Source: Chondrus crispus
Lineage: Eukaryota > Rhodophyta > Florideophyceae > Gigartinales > Gigartinaceae
Direction: 5' to 3'
Assembly: GCF_000350225.1 (NCBI RefSeq)
Contig: NW_005179024.1
Span: 145,789-209,788, forward strand
DNA length: 64,000 bases
The notes beneath the pieces were generated by a model that saw nothing but the letters and a program-made list of their open reading frames with translations, searched no databases and had not been told where the DNA came from. The translations under genes were made by a program, and so were the position numbers. Positions 39,760-50,411 of the stretch are shown here, piece after piece (the first letter of the stretch is position 1; every line of letters starts with the position of its first letter).

Positions 39760-40308
39760 TCATAAACGTAGTGCGTAAACGCCGTAACCATGATCCCAGC
39801 ACGCCTGAATGTCCACACGCGAAAACACAATCCCCTCTTTCGTCGTCCGGGTAGCACAACTCTCCAGGCCTGCCCCTTGGCCGTGCACTTCGCGGCCGCC
39901 GTCGCCTTGGTCCTGCAGATCCTGCAGCCGCGCTACGCCCGCGTCGTCTTCTTCCACCTCCGCCTTCTCGGCTCCCTTGCTGCCCTCTTGTGCACAGGCT
40001 TTTGTGTGCGCCGCCCAGGGCGCCGCCCTGCTTAGCGCCGCCTCCGCCGCCTGCAGGGGGCGTGCGATGCGCTCCGCGGTGACTGCGTCGCACGGGAAGG
40101 CCAGGTCTGCCCGCAGCGCAGCCAAGAGCTCCGCGGCGCGCTGTTGTACGTCCGCCGGGCCGGACGACGTCGGGTCCGAGAGGTTGGACTGGTCCGTGAG
40201 GCCCGCGGCGGTCAGCTGGGCGCGCGCGTCGGACACCGCCTCCGCAGGGGTCTGGCCGAAATGGGATATGTGCTCCCGCACGATCGCGTCGAAGGTGCTC
40301 TGCAGCAC
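39760..40308 (-). CDS. ARMC6-like N-terminal protein, probably truncated
   Basis: 182 aa starting MLQSTFDAIVREHISHFGQT. The first ~60 residues follow the pattern of the armadillo-repeat protein ARMC6 N-terminus (TFDA-VRE----F---P-EAV--A--QL---G), from memory of the family. ARMC6 continues for several hundred residues of armadillo repeats, which are missing here: residues ~115-182 are Ala/Glu/Gly-rich and end YGVYALRL. The 3' end lies only 67 bp from the convergent transposase gene, so the repeats may have been lost in a rearrangement; an unseen intron is the alternative. A longer frame at 39668-40447 on the same strand has poorer composition and was not chosen. Confidence 0.5.
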   Translation of the reverse strand: MLQSTFDAIVREHISHFGQTPAEAVSDARAQLTAAGLTDQSNLSDPTSSGPADVQQRAAELLAALRADLAFPCDAVTAERIARPLQAAEAALSRAAPWAAHTKACAQEGSKGAEKAEVEEDDAGVARLQDLQDQGDGGREVHGQGAGLESCATRTTKEGIVFSRVDIQACWDHGYGVYALRL

Positions 40309-41118
40309 TTGCCGGCTGGACCCGGGAGTCGGGGAGGCATGTGGGGGAGGAACTGGGCAGGGAGAGTACTGGAAGGGTGAGTGAGGGCCGGGACGGACGG
40401 GAAAGGGGCAAATGCTGGCGGGTCAGATGGATGGGTGTAGTGCACATGAGGAGCGGCGGGAGTTGGGCGGAAGTGGGCGGCGAAGTGGCGGGGGGGAGAG
40501 TGAGAAGGGTGGCACTGTGTGGTGCACCTGGAAATAGGGGGTGTGTTCACACAGACAACAGCTCACATGAGCTGTTGTCTCTCACGCGGGCGGATGGGAG
40601 AGGGAGGTGGCGGATTTCGGGTGCGTCTCTTGCGGAAGATTTTTGGAAGAGCCGAATGGTTGTGGAACGGAACAATAGTGATATCAGTTTACAGTTGCCC
40701 ATGTTCTAGTTTATCATAACGAAATTTTCGAAAAGACTGAGGATGGCCAATGATTATCAAGAAACTTCGTAAAGACCAAGTGCATACATATTTTACCTTT
40801 GTTCTGCATGTGAAGTAAATCTTGCTGCACGCAGCGAGGATCTGCGTTTGAGACCTAGTACACCAATGACAAACCAGGTTTCTACAATAGTACATATATG
40901 CATAAATTAATATATACTGTACACAGAAACGAGGCCTGCGCTACTGTAAGACTTCATCGATTCATGGACAGCAAGGTCAACAACCTTGATCGTCACCCGA
41001 TTGACGGCCCATCCACGGCTGCGGTAATAGTACCTGTTCTTCCCCGCTCACGTTTTCAACAGGAACAAAGCGCAAGGTAAAAAACTATCACGTCTCACTA
41101 AAAAACCGTCCACCCCGC
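40309..41118. other. Intergenic region
   Basis: G-rich on the + strand near 40320-40520, so pyrimidine-rich upstream of the reverse gene. A perfect hairpin lies at 40553-40580 (13-bp arms AGACAACAGCTCA, 2-base loop). The remainder to 41118 is AT-rich with no gene seen. Confidence 0.4.
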
Positions 41119-42345
41119 CTACAAACCCCCCGCGAAATCCCCTTGCCCCTTCACAATTCCAGCCACCTTAAATCTAAGCCCCATTTCCGTCTCACCCACC
41201 AACTGATCGTACTCGCCCTGCAGCCGTTGCAACTTTCTATCCACCACGTCATCGCTGTCCCCTACCCTCTCCCCCCTCTCTACGACGCCTTGAGCGACGT
41301 TGCGGAACCTCGCCGCCGCCCCTAGCCTCAGCAAAAACTCTCTCTGCGTCACGGGCCCGCGAAACTGCACCCCGTCCACGTCCACCCGCTCCACCGCCGT
41401 CCGCAAGTGCCCGAAATCCACATCCGCCGTCATATCCACCCGTCCGGGCTCCGCCAGCACGTCAACCTGTTGGTGCTTCTTAAAACCTCGCAGCGTATCC
41501 CCTACCCCCACCCCGCCGTAGTCCACCAACAGCGCCATCCCCCCGGACTCGCCCACAGCGCGCGACATTGTCTCCACCGTTCCGGCCGCCTCTGCCCCTA
41601 CTTCTGTCACAGTTGCATCCACTGGGGCCGGGAACACGCCCAGCAGCGCGGACGCTGGCGTGGCGCTCGGCGCGAGCACGAATCGCAGCCGTGGGCTGTC
41701 GTCGCTTGCGTCCGGCGCGACGTCGACGAGACGCTCGCGCCACGGCGCGGTCGCGTGCTCGCGCTGGAAGACGTGCACGGGAAGCGCGTCGAGAAACTCG
41801 TGCGCGAGGAAGACGCGCGGGATGGAAGGGTCCGAGTGCTCCAGCGCGTGCTCGAGCGAGTCGAACCAGGAGACGGGGGGGCTGGCCGCGGCGCGGAGAG
41901 CGGCTTTCTGGGCGTCGCGGAGGAGGGGCGAGCGGTCGACGAGCGAAATAGAGCTGGGCGAGGAGCGCAGGGTGCGGAGCGCAGGGAGGGCAGAGGAGAG
42001 GAGGGAGGCGGTGCCGGGGCCGAGCTCGATAAGGGTGTAGGGCGGGGGGATGTGATGCGCGAGAAAGACGGCAAGCAGCTCGCCAAAATGGGCGGAGAGG
42101 GTGGGGGAGGTGTAGAAGTCGCCCTGGGGGCCGAAGATGGTTGGCGTTGTGGTGTAGTAGCCGTGGATTGGGTGGAGTAGGCATTGGCGCATGTACTCGG
42201 CGACGGTTAGGGGACCGTGGAAACGAATGCGACGGTGCAGCTCGAGAAGGAGGGGGGTGGGGGGTGTGGTGGTGAGCGGTTGGGTTGTAAGGGAACGAGA
42301 GCTGAGTTGGGGGAGGCGGAAGAGGCGAACGGATCGACGGATCAT
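41119..42345 (-). CDS. NDUFAF7: NDUFAF7/MidA-type mitochondrial methyltransferase
   Basis: 408 aa from MIRRSVRLFRLPQLSSRSL, a basic Ser/Arg-rich mitochondrial presequence. MidA-family landmarks follow in order: HPIHGYYTTT, GDFYTSPTLSAHFGELLAVF, the SAM-binding ELGPGTASLL, HEFLDALPVHVF and LLVDYGG. The human protein (441 aa) dimethylates an arginine of the complex I subunit NDUFS2 in the matrix and is needed for complex I assembly. The frame is open 136 codons upstream, but without homology, and the ATG at 42345 opens directly onto the presequence. Confidence 0.93.
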   Translation of the reverse strand: MIRRSVRLFRLPQLSSRSLTTQPLTTTPPTPLLLELHRRIRFHGPLTVAEYMRQCLLHPIHGYYTTTPTIFGPQGDFYTSPTLSAHFGELLAVFLAHHIPPPYTLIELGPGTASLLSSALPALRTLRSSPSSISLVDRSPLLRDAQKAALRAAASPPVSWFDSLEHALEHSDPSIPRVFLAHEFLDALPVHVFQREHATAPWRERLVDVAPDASDDSPRLRFVLAPSATPASALLGVFPAPVDATVTEVGAEAAGTVETMSRAVGESGGMALLVDYGGVGVGDTLRGFKKHQQVDVLAEPGRVDMTADVDFGHLRTAVERVDVDGVQFRGPVTQREFLLRLGAAARFRNVAQGVVERGERVGDSDDVVDRKLQRLQGEYDQLVGETEMGLRFKVAGIVKGQGDFAGGL

Positions 42346-43113
42346 CTTGGAAGGCGAGATATCGAAAGTCGTTGCGGGAGGAGCAATCGGCAAAAAGGAC
42401 GTCGATGGTGAGCGTTTTGGGGGTCTGGACAGGTTGAATACGTGGTGGCGCGATATGATGTGGTGCCGTCGAGGGGGATATGGTGCACCTACATACAGTA
42501 AATTACAGCACGATACCTCGCATTTATGGCCTGAAGCTACAAGATGGGCAATTTTTAATTCTGCACCAATACCTGGTGCGCGCTGATCTAGAATGAAAAT
42601 CGTGAAATCGGTGCTTGTATTTGTTTTTTGTTGGGGACATTTTGCGAACCCGCGTTTCTTAGAAGAAGATGCTTTTGTAGGCGGCTGGCCCGCAAAAAGC
42701 AGCAGGGGAGAGGGGTCACCGCCACGTACCGCACAATGCGCATCATTCTCCACGGATGCTGAAATTCAATAATTTCACAGTGCAGGGAAGGGAGTATATC
42801 TCATGCACGGTCACATCAGGCTCCGCGACAATATTTTCCTCTCCCCAAGAACGGGCGCCATCAGTCGCGCACTTCCGCCACGACAAATTCACGGGATTCA
42901 CCGCGTGGTCGCGCCCCAGTACTCTTCCGCCCAGCAACGCTCCACACGGCGGTCTCACATCGCTCTGTATTCACACACCTGACGCTAGCCTCTTGCAAGT
43001 CGCATCCACCCTCATACTGTCGGTTGCCGACATCGCCACAGAAGCCTTGCCTATATCGCAGCCTAGCCCTTCCTCGCTTCCTCCTTGTATTGCACAGGCA
43101 ATCAGACAACGAC
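42346..43113. other. Divergent intergenic region
   Basis: Lies between the divergent NDUFAF7 gene and the small ORF at 43114. A 126-codon frame at 42756-43136 has no recognisable features. Probably promoters for both sides. Confidence 0.4.
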
Positions 43114-43326
43114 ATGGAATTCCCAGACCGCAGTGATAACAACGGAAACGACGGCTCAGGCCGTCGCCCGCAGAAGCTTGCGCAAGCCCCGGCGGCTGAC
43201 GACGAGCAGAACAACGTTGTCGAGGCGTTCGGCGACGAGACCACAGACCTCCCCTTTCTCATCTTGTTGTTCATAGCGGCTCTGTTCGCAGAGCAGTTCA
43301 GACGTCAGTTTCACTGCACCTGTTGA
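43114..43326 (+). CDS. Small single-span membrane protein, hypothetical
   Basis: 70 aa, MEFPDRSDNNGNDGSGRR... A polar, Asn/Asp/Gly-rich N-terminus leads to one hydrophobic helix near the C-terminus (LPFLILLFIAALFAEQF), then the basic Cys-containing tail RRQFHCTC. The layout resembles small tail-anchored organelle or ER membrane proteins, but no family is recognised. The frame extends 30 codons upstream; the ATG at 43114 was chosen because composition changes there. A palindrome (GAGAGAGCAC/GTGCTCTCTC) lies at 43418-43439, between this gene and the convergent UBA2. Confidence 0.55.
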   Translation: MEFPDRSDNNGNDGSGRRPQKLAQAPAADDEQNNVVEAFGDETTDLPFLILLFIAALFAEQFRRQFHCTC

Positions 43327-43633
43327 GACTGCCAACGCAAGCCATCTGCGTGTAGATTATTTCCCCCTGCGGTTGCCCGTCCCTGGCCGTATGTCCACCG
43401 CAAAAGGGCTGGCGTGAGAGAGAGCACGTGTGCTCTCTCACGGACTCCTCCCTGGGGAAGTATCGGAGTATGTACATGTCGCCTCGCGGTAACACCACGC
43501 GTGGCCTCGGGCTTCGCAAATCTCACTCTTCTGTATAGTTTACCAAGTGCAATAAATGCATCGTCTGAGTCTTACCTCAAGTCGTGCGTATATGTTTTGA
43601 TTTGCACATGCTTTACGGCCACGCCTGTTCCAA

Positions 43634-45748
43634 TCATCGATTTTCCGCCTCCATACTTTCCCTTTCTTCTCCTCGCATCTTTTTGGATTCTGGTTCCCCG
43701 TCCAATCTTCCATTCTCAGCATGGTCCAGACTTCTCTTCTTACCACCTCGGTCCTCTCCTTCCGCTGTCACCGTTACATTCGCTTCGTCAGCAATTGCGA
43801 CTGACGTATTCGGAGCAGCTGCACAGCTGCCCTCCATCTCTTGTACCGGTACTTCAAGACATTCATCGTCAACGTCTTCAGTGCTATCATCTTCAGAACG
43901 AACCCCGTTCGTGTCAACCTCAGCTTCCTGAATCTTACCTTCCAGCCTGAACCTCTCCCATTCTGCCTTATCTTCATACAACCCGCTCGCATGGCTCACA
44001 TGCACGGTGCAGCTCAGATTTTGCGCCAAATCTGATACAACCAGTTCGCTTCCATCTGTGACTCGTAGTTCCTGAAGACTTTTTTCTAAATTCTGCTCGT
44101 ACTCTTCTATTTCATCTGCCTCAAGCCCCACTCCGCATTCATAAAGGGTATTGTGATACTCTCCTGCAGTCAGGTTCACAGTTGGCTGTAGAACACACAT
44201 TCTCTTCTGCAGCACCGTGTTGACCACTGTCCTCAATTTGGTCTTCTCCAAGTCAAGGATTAACTGCAGGTGACCCTTCGAGCAGACAAAGCATTTCTCG
44301 TTCTTCTTCCGTAATTGCTCCGGATACAATATCTTCATCACTCTTGCTCCAACCGGTGCCTTGCTGACAAACGTGGTCAGACAGTCGCGGACGTCGCCAT
44401 TATTAGCCATAACTTTCAGAGCCTCTTGTACAATTAGTCCTCCAACGACCGCATTTGTTGTAGCGATTGCATGGACAATATTGCCTGCAATTCCTTTGAC
44501 TGCAAAAGGGCTCTGCAGTGGCACCCCGTAGGCATGCGATCTGAGATTGGATGCAGCACAGACGAACATGAGCGCATCCTTGTCATCTTTGTCAAAGGTG
44601 AGATTCCCGACCTCCTCCTTTCGATGTGAGGCAATGTGTTTCAAGGTTTCTCTGAACACAACCGCGCTCTTCTCTTTTGTCCACGAAGTCTGGTCCGACA
44701 GGTTGGGTTGCTTAAATTCCTCTGAAAGATTGTCAACAACTCCACCAACATCGTACACAAGAGGCGGTGCGCGCTCTTGCCACAATTCTGTCATTTTTCT
44801 TTGCTTTTCAATATCGGTCACGAATACGAGCTCGCAGACCCGTTTAGCAAATTCCTCTGGATCTTCGCCCTCAGCGTATCGCACGCGCTTAGATTTTGGC
44901 GCAATGACGGTACCGTTGTTTTCAGTTGATTGCTCTGAGTGACCATTTTCATGACCGTTCGCCTGTGGGGCTTTTACAGGTTCTTTGCCCTTCTTCGCAT
45001 CCTCCTTAGGCCCTGTCTTCTCCGTGTCTGGTATCGAAGCAGAGGCCTCGTTCGCCGCGCGGCCCGTATCCATGTCGAGATCCTTCAAGACGTTGCCGTC
45101 GTCATCCGGACCAAAGATGAGCTCGTAGAGAAACTTTGCCCAGACCACGCAGTGGACGGGTTTTTCTGGCGTGGATCTAATGGTACATACCGCGTACGAC
45201 TTCGGCTGAGGCCGCGTAGTACAGTCGTAGCATTCAAACCCCTTTGCTACGACAGAGGTCTGTCCCACATACCCTGTGCTGCCGCTCTCGATCATGGGCA
45301 CATCGGCTGCCAGACACATGCGGTTAACATGGCGGCGGGCCTCGAGGTTGTCGAGTGCGCAACAGACGATGTTGAAGCTCTTGAAGAAGCTGATGCCGAA
45401 CTTGGTGTCCTTGATATTGCCGACGATACCCTCAATTTCAGTAGAAGGCACCATGGCGGTGATGGTGGCGGCCGCCTCGACAGCCTTTGATTTGCCGACG
45501 TGGTGCTTGCGGAAGAGAAACTGTCTATTGAGGTTGGAGACGTCGATGGTGTCGAGGTCGATGAGGGTGATGTGCGAGAAGCCTGTAGATGCGAGGTTCT
45601 TAACAAGCTCACAGCCGACTCCGCCAGCGCCAACAACCAGGATTCGAGAGCTGTGCACGCGTGCGGCTGTGCCGTCGCCATACACGGCATCTAGCGAGGC
45701 GGCGGAAGTGAACCCCAAGGTGGAAGGGACTTCAACGGCCGAAACCAT
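43634..45748 (-). CDS. UBA2: SUMO-activating enzyme subunit 2 (UBA2/SAE2)
   Basis: 704 aa from MVSAVEVPSTLGF. An adenylation Rossmann fold begins ILVVGAGGVGCELVKNLA (~residue 36). Zinc-binding CYDC (173-176) pairs with KCFVC further on. Catalytic Cys188 lies in SYAVCTIRSTPEKP. The Cys-domain contains an acidic, Lys/Asn-rich insertion (AKKGKEPVKAPQANGHENGH). A ubiquitin-fold domain precedes an acidic C-terminus with a nuclear signal (GGKKRSLDH; ESKKMRGEE). With SAE1 it adenylates SUMO and carries it as a thioester to UBC9. The open frame begins 34 codons earlier in a Ser/Thr/His-rich leader; 45748 fits the family start. Confidence 0.96.
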   Translation of the reverse strand: MVSAVEVPSTLGFTSAASLDAVYGDGTAARVHSSRILVVGAGGVGCELVKNLASTGFSHITLIDLDTIDVSNLNRQFLFRKHHVGKSKAVEAAATITAMVPSTEIEGIVGNIKDTKFGISFFKSFNIVCCALDNLEARRHVNRMCLAADVPMIESGSTGYVGQTSVVAKGFECYDCTTRPQPKSYAVCTIRSTPEKPVHCVVWAKFLYELIFGPDDDGNVLKDLDMDTGRAANEASASIPDTEKTGPKEDAKKGKEPVKAPQANGHENGHSEQSTENNGTVIAPKSKRVRYAEGEDPEEFAKRVCELVFVTDIEKQRKMTELWQERAPPLVYDVGGVVDNLSEEFKQPNLSDQTSWTKEKSAVVFRETLKHIASHRKEEVGNLTFDKDDKDALMFVCAASNLRSHAYGVPLQSPFAVKGIAGNIVHAIATTNAVVGGLIVQEALKVMANNGDVRDCLTTFVSKAPVGARVMKILYPEQLRKKNEKCFVCSKGHLQLILDLEKTKLRTVVNTVLQKRMCVLQPTVNLTAGEYHNTLYECGVGLEADEIEEYEQNLEKSLQELRVTDGSELVVSDLAQNLSCTVHVSHASGLYEDKAEWERFRLEGKIQEAEVDTNGVRSEDDSTEDVDDECLEVPVQEMEGSCAAAPNTSVAIADEANVTVTAEGEDRGGKKRSLDHAENGRLDGEPESKKMRGEERESMEAENR

Positions 45749-46458
45749 GTTAGGTAAAGCAGAGGCTGTGTGGGTGTGGCCAGCACGGATACAGCTCGGA
45801 AGGGAGAGGAGTGAGACACGGGTGTCAGGACGGGAGGGTGTCTGAGTCAAGTCAAGGGCGGGTGGGGAGGCTGTCTCCGTGAAAGGGAGGGCGGGAGGAG
45901 TCGGCGGCGTCTAGACGGAGTGAGGGGTGCAGTCTGAGAGTGGCGCGAAATGATGTTGCCTTTTACCGGGGATCAAAAGCGATGATTGGATTTTCAGATA
46001 TTTCTGAGGCCGTACCAATGAGCATCGTGTATCGGATCTGTGATGCTTGGACGCAATTGGGTGTCGCTTGAATTTCCGGTTGCGACTGGGCGTACCGCCC
46101 TGTGCTGTTTCATTTGTGAAGGGCGTTATATAGATGTACCCTTGGTACTGTACAGTGCATGCTCCGCTTCCATTTGGCATTTGTTGGGGTAGACCGGCTT
46201 TGGCGGACAACTTGTGTATTGTCTTGTTCGCCGCCCCCCTTCCCCCTTCTATTGTTGTCCGTCGGTGCGGCTTCCTCAACGCCGGCCCCCGATTGACTTT
46301 GCGCTCTGCCGCAAGGCTTCCGTCGTGTGGAAGCCATGTTTTTTCAAACTATTTCTTCCTAACTCGAAATTCCTCGATTTACCCTACCCCTGCACCAGTC
46401 CACCCACCCCCCCTCCCCCCCCTTCCCCTTCCTATACAGCACTACCAACTGCGGCGCC
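45749..46458. other. Divergent intergenic region
   Basis: Between divergent UBA2 and the LRR gene. The + strand is purine-rich at 45770-45905 (UBA2 leader side) and C/T-rich at 46375-46440 (LRR leader side). No gene seen. Confidence 0.5.
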
Positions 46459-48510
46459 ATGCCAGAGCGTATGTTTCAACCGCACAAGCACCTCCCTGGC
46501 AAGGAACCCACCCCTGCGCAGAGACAGGGTTTCGACGTAGCACCGTCAACCACCCTTCCTCCCTCTCAAACCACTCCATTCAAGTACACGCCGCTTCCAG
46601 ATAAGCAGCCTCAAAATCCCTCGCCTTCCTTATCAAAACCCCCGACGGATCCGTTCGAGCTCACTAAGGTATTGGCCACCAGAGCCCGTACAACAAGCGC
46701 CAATGCACCATTCATTCCCAGGCGAGCTATTTCTCCACCGAGTGCCAAGTTTGCACGCTTCTCTCGCCCACGAACTGACGGTCAAACTCCCTTACCCCAA
46801 GCTACCCGCCAGATTACATCCCGCCGTTCTTCGAGCCCGGAGATCCTGACTGTAAACTACCAACTCGTCGACCTCAACAATCGAAATCCCCCCCCCGCGG
46901 GCGACTACTTCACGCAAATTGCGGAATCAGCTGACGAAGGCCCGCCCGTAGAGCATGTACCCAAGAGGCCACGCCGATCACTCCGACCAATGACCGCCAT
47001 GGCAATCGCCAATCCCCAATTTCAGCCAGCTCCAAGGAGGAGCGTTTCAGAAGGTCATCAGACACGAAACTGCAAGGCGCACCCGTCTATAGTAGATACA
47101 ACTCTCACCCAATCAAGGGAAAGGGATCAGCACACTTCGCCGACGCCGTTGGAACACGAAAAGCCGGCAAAACCAAAAGGTTCTCACCTTGACCGACAAA
47201 AAAAACCGGGGCGATCTAAAAACTTGGAGAAACCAACTATTGCAAAGCATGAGAACGAAGGAGTGCTACGTCTCCGAGAGCCAGGACTGCAAAGCAGGGG
47301 CGCAGGAAAAGGTACAGATCGTATACGCTCGAGCGCCACTTCAAAGCGACGAAGATTCGGTGAGCCGTCTGTCCTTTTGCCTTCCTCAAAGAAAGCCCTT
47401 AGTATACCGTCTGTACCTCAAGATCTGAAACGAGACGTTTCCCAGCGAAATGGGGAGGTCAAGTCCAAGCCGTCAAGCACTGCTCGTGCAGATGGGTTGA
47501 AAATACCGCGCCTAAGGAGCTTAGTAGCACCGCGAACTGGCAGCCCATCTCTGAGACAGGAAAGAAGTCTCGCGAGTGGAGAGGCACTTGAAGTAGAAGT
47601 TCACGGAAACAAAGCTGTGGAGCCCACCGAAAAGTCTACATCGCAGCCCAGCGTGGAAAACGTGGATGTCGACGAGCCGGCTGTGTCCCATGTGGAGGAA
47701 GCTGAATCACGACGGTCTACAGCGTATCAAAAGTTGCTGAAACCTATGGGTGGGAATTTGGAAAGAGCAAAAGCAACCGTTGAGAGATGCTTTGCAATGC
47801 AAATACCGTACTTCGAGCTTGCATTTTATGGTCTCGTAGACACGGAGTTGTGCAATATCATGGAAAGATGCACCAGGCGGAAACAGCCGCCAGAAAATGA
47901 CAAGACAACGAGATACTTTAACTTGAGCTATAATCGTCTTACGAAGGTCCCACATGCAATTTGGGAATGGATAGTTTCTTTGAATGTGATTCGGTTGAAT
48001 CTGCGACAAAATAGTCTCCAACTTATTCACATCTTTCCCAGCGACAGCGGTTTAATCATTTTGGATCTATCTCGAAACAAATTATCTTCGATCCCAGACG
48101 AAATTACTTCCTTGACGAGGTTACAATCTCTAAACGTCAAGAAGAACGCCATTTGTGAGCTTCCCAGTGGCTTCATGAACTTGAAGGCACTGAGGCACTT
48201 GGATGTGTCCGAAAATAGGCTAAGAACCTTACCACATGACTTTGCTCAGGAAGGATCGGTTTTGTCCTCGCTGGATGTGTCCGGCAACATGAATTTTCAA
48301 GAGTTCCCGGAATGCGCTGAGAAACTGAGCCAATTAGTTGATCTCTGTTTTGAGAAAACCCAACTTTACAACGCCAAAGAAGTTCGGAGTCGCCTCAAGG
48401 GGTCCCCAGTGGAGATTTTGCGCAATATCGCAGGCTGCAACTACCATGGAGATCCTGGCAATAACTTGAAATACAACGACATTGACGGAGTACAAACTAT
48501 GGCGCTGTAG
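46459..48510 (+). CDS. Leucine-rich-repeat protein with long disordered N-terminus
   Basis: 683 aa from MPERMFQPHKHLPGKEPTP. Residues 1-~440 are Pro/Ser/Arg/Lys-rich and look disordered. Residues ~485-620 carry about five leucine-rich repeats of the L--L-LS-N-L--IP type (FNLSYNRLTKVPHAIWEW; LDLSRNKLSSIPDEITSL; LDVSENRLRTLPHDFAQE). The spacing matches the typical or plant-like intracellular class. No kinase, signal peptide or membrane span is seen, so it is probably a cytosolic or nuclear scaffold; the partner is unknown. Confidence 0.88.
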   Translation: MPERMFQPHKHLPGKEPTPAQRQGFDVAPSTTLPPSQTTPFKYTPLPDKQPQNPSPSLSKPPTDPFELTKVLATRARTTSANAPFIPRRAISPPSAKFARFSRPRTDGQTPLPQATRQITSRRSSSPEILTVNYQLVDLNNRNPPPAGDYFTQIAESADEGPPVEHVPKRPRRSLRPMTAMAIANPQFQPAPRRSVSEGHQTRNCKAHPSIVDTTLTQSRERDQHTSPTPLEHEKPAKPKGSHLDRQKKPGRSKNLEKPTIAKHENEGVLRLREPGLQSRGAGKGTDRIRSSATSKRRRFGEPSVLLPSSKKALSIPSVPQDLKRDVSQRNGEVKSKPSSTARADGLKIPRLRSLVAPRTGSPSLRQERSLASGEALEVEVHGNKAVEPTEKSTSQPSVENVDVDEPAVSHVEEAESRRSTAYQKLLKPMGGNLERAKATVERCFAMQIPYFELAFYGLVDTELCNIMERCTRRKQPPENDKTTRYFNLSYNRLTKVPHAIWEWIVSLNVIRLNLRQNSLQLIHIFPSDSGLIILDLSRNKLSSIPDEITSLTRLQSLNVKKNAICELPSGFMNLKALRHLDVSENRLRTLPHDFAQEGSVLSSLDVSGNMNFQEFPECAEKLSQLVDLCFEKTQLYNAKEVRSRLKGSPVEILRNIAGCNYHGDPGNNLKYNDIDGVQTMAL

Positions 48511-49382
48511 ATGTGTTATCTGCTACATCGCTAAACGAGATATTAAACGTACGTTTTGTTGGCGAATCGCGGGCTCCAGTTTGATGATTAGTTGGCACAT
48601 AGTGGACATAATACCAATGGTAGAGGCCGAAGCTTGGATTTGCCGACGAGGGTTGTCTGCGAAGCGAGCTCTGGTTACACTTTCTTTCTTGTAGGTAGAG
48701 TCGTTTCCAGTCGAGGGAATTTCCAATATGGATGCTCTATGTTGCTCCTCCCATCCACACATGCACGGAGGCTGTCAAGAGCTCGCGTTTTCACTGATGG
48801 TAGGATGAGTCAGAATGGCTACTGCGTGTCGTCGTTACGCCCCGCATTCCATCATATCGCTTTGCTCAGAAAACTCGATTCCTGAACAGGGAAGTTATCT
48901 GCAACTTGAAACATGGAAGTTGATGTCAACTTCCATGTTAATGCACTGTTTTCGCTTCGCATGTCAACATGCATTCAGTACCTTGGTGCCCAAAGTTGAA
49001 TCGGGGAATGTAACATTCGCATGTACAGTGTGCTGGTTACGTGGGTGGAATTGTCAGCAGGGCGGGAAGGAAAACCCTCTAAATCCACTGATCCACATAT
49101 CCTGTTTTCTACGGTATGGGTATGACTTCCCGCACATGAGCACTTCAAATTCACCCGATAGCCCCCCCCCCCCCCCCCCCCCCCTCTCATAGCTTCCGCC
49201 GCCAGATCACTTCCATCAATTTATTCGGCTCTCTGCTCCTCTGTCCCAGGCCGTGGTGTAGCAAAAAGCAACGGGCTCCAGCTACATTGTCCTTACTGAT
49301 TTTTTCGATCGCAACCTGAACAAGTGACGAACGGCAACTCGACTCCGGCGCGTTTGATCGACCCTTCCCACCGCTTCGCAAT
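48511..49382. other. Intergenic region with inverted repeat and poly-C tract
   Basis: Contains a 13-bp-arm hairpin at 48911-48938 (ACATGGAAGTTGA, loop TG) and an uninterrupted C23 run at 49162-49184. Short frames here have no recognisable features. Confidence 0.5.
49162..49184 (+). repeat. Poly-C tract (C23)
   Basis: Twenty-three consecutive C residues about 200 bp upstream of the UMP-CMP kinase start. Length may be unreliable in an assembly. Confidence 0.9.
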
Positions 49383-50099
49383 ATGCTTTGCTTTTCAATC
49401 CCCATGCTGACAACGCGACGACCGCAAATACGATTTAAGCGACCAACGCTGCTCTGTACCCACCCCAGTGAAGCGCCGCAATATTCAAATGTTACCCTCC
49501 CGACCACTTCTCGGTTGCCGATCCCCCCGGTTGTCTTCGTGCTAGGCGGACCAGGGAGCGGAAAGGGAACGCAATGTGAAATGTTGCTGCAAGATTTCGA
49601 TTTTGTACAAGTCTGCGTCGGAGACCTGCTACGCCGCGAAGCTGCAGGCGAAGCACCAATAGGGAAAACGATCGCAGAGATTATGCAAAAGGGAGAAATT
49701 GTCCCTGGTGAAGTGACCATGACCTTACTCAATGACGAGCTTGCGAAATTCAGCGGATCATGCGATTGTGTGCTCATAGACGGCTTTCCACGGGCTATGG
49801 ATCAGGCTCATGCCTTTGAAGAGCTGGTGGCAACTTGCGAATTTGTTCTGTACTTCAACTGTGATGAGAGCGTGATGATAAGACGACTTTCCAAGCGAGC
49901 TGAAACAAGTGGCCGAGCAGACGACAATGAAGAAGTGGTAAAACGACGCCTTCAAACATTTACAAAAACGACAATGCCTGTGATTGATTATTATCGACGA
50001 CGTGGTCTGTTGCGCGAAGTGGACTCCGCTATTGGGACCCCAGACGAAGTTTACGAATACACAAAGGACTTATTCCGCACCATGCACTCGCCGTCGTAA
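49383..50099 (+). CDS. UMP-CMP kinase with N-terminal extension
   Basis: 238 aa. After about 48 residues of basic, Ser/Thr/Pro-rich extension (MLCFSIPMLTTRRPQIRFKR), the nucleoside monophosphate kinase core begins with the P-loop FVLGGPGSGKGTQCEML. Further landmarks are VGDLLRREAAG (NMP-binding), IDGFPRAMDQ and a short LID typical of UMP-CMP kinases (RAETSGRADDNEEVVKRRLQ). It phosphorylates UMP, CMP and dCMP with ATP. The extension could be a plastid or mitochondrial targeting peptide. The next in-frame Met would shorten it by only seven residues, so the start is uncertain within that range. Confidence 0.93.
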   Translation: MLCFSIPMLTTRRPQIRFKRPTLLCTHPSEAPQYSNVTLPTTSRLPIPPVVFVLGGPGSGKGTQCEMLLQDFDFVQVCVGDLLRREAAGEAPIGKTIAEIMQKGEIVPGEVTMTLLNDELAKFSGSCDCVLIDGFPRAMDQAHAFEELVATCEFVLYFNCDESVMIRRLSKRAETSGRADDNEEVVKRRLQTFTKTTMPVIDYYRRRGLLREVDSAIGTPDEVYEYTKDLFRTMHSPS

Positions 50100-50411
50100 C
50101 ACGACTTGGCTCTTCCTACTTAGAATACTATAATTTTCCTAAGAGTCGATAAGTGCTATTCGACTCCTGGCGTTGGCAATATGCCATATCCATTCCGATC
50201 TAACATGTTCATAAGAAGCAGTATGCGGGCATTGAAACAAACCTAGTCAGTCATTTGATATCATTTATTCCCAGATGTCGGCTCCTTCAACCCCAATTTG
50301 CACCACGAACGGTGTTTGCGCACCTTAACGTGAGGTGAAGCACAGTGCACCTTTTTGGCCCACAGCACACAGACACAAAACACCTCGTTAACGACTAAAG
50401 ACAAATTATTC

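Noticed and set aside
39668..40447. 259-codon reverse frame overlapping the ARMC6-like ORF
   Set aside because: Arg/Gly/Pro-rich shadow; the overlapping frame has the family-like N-terminus.
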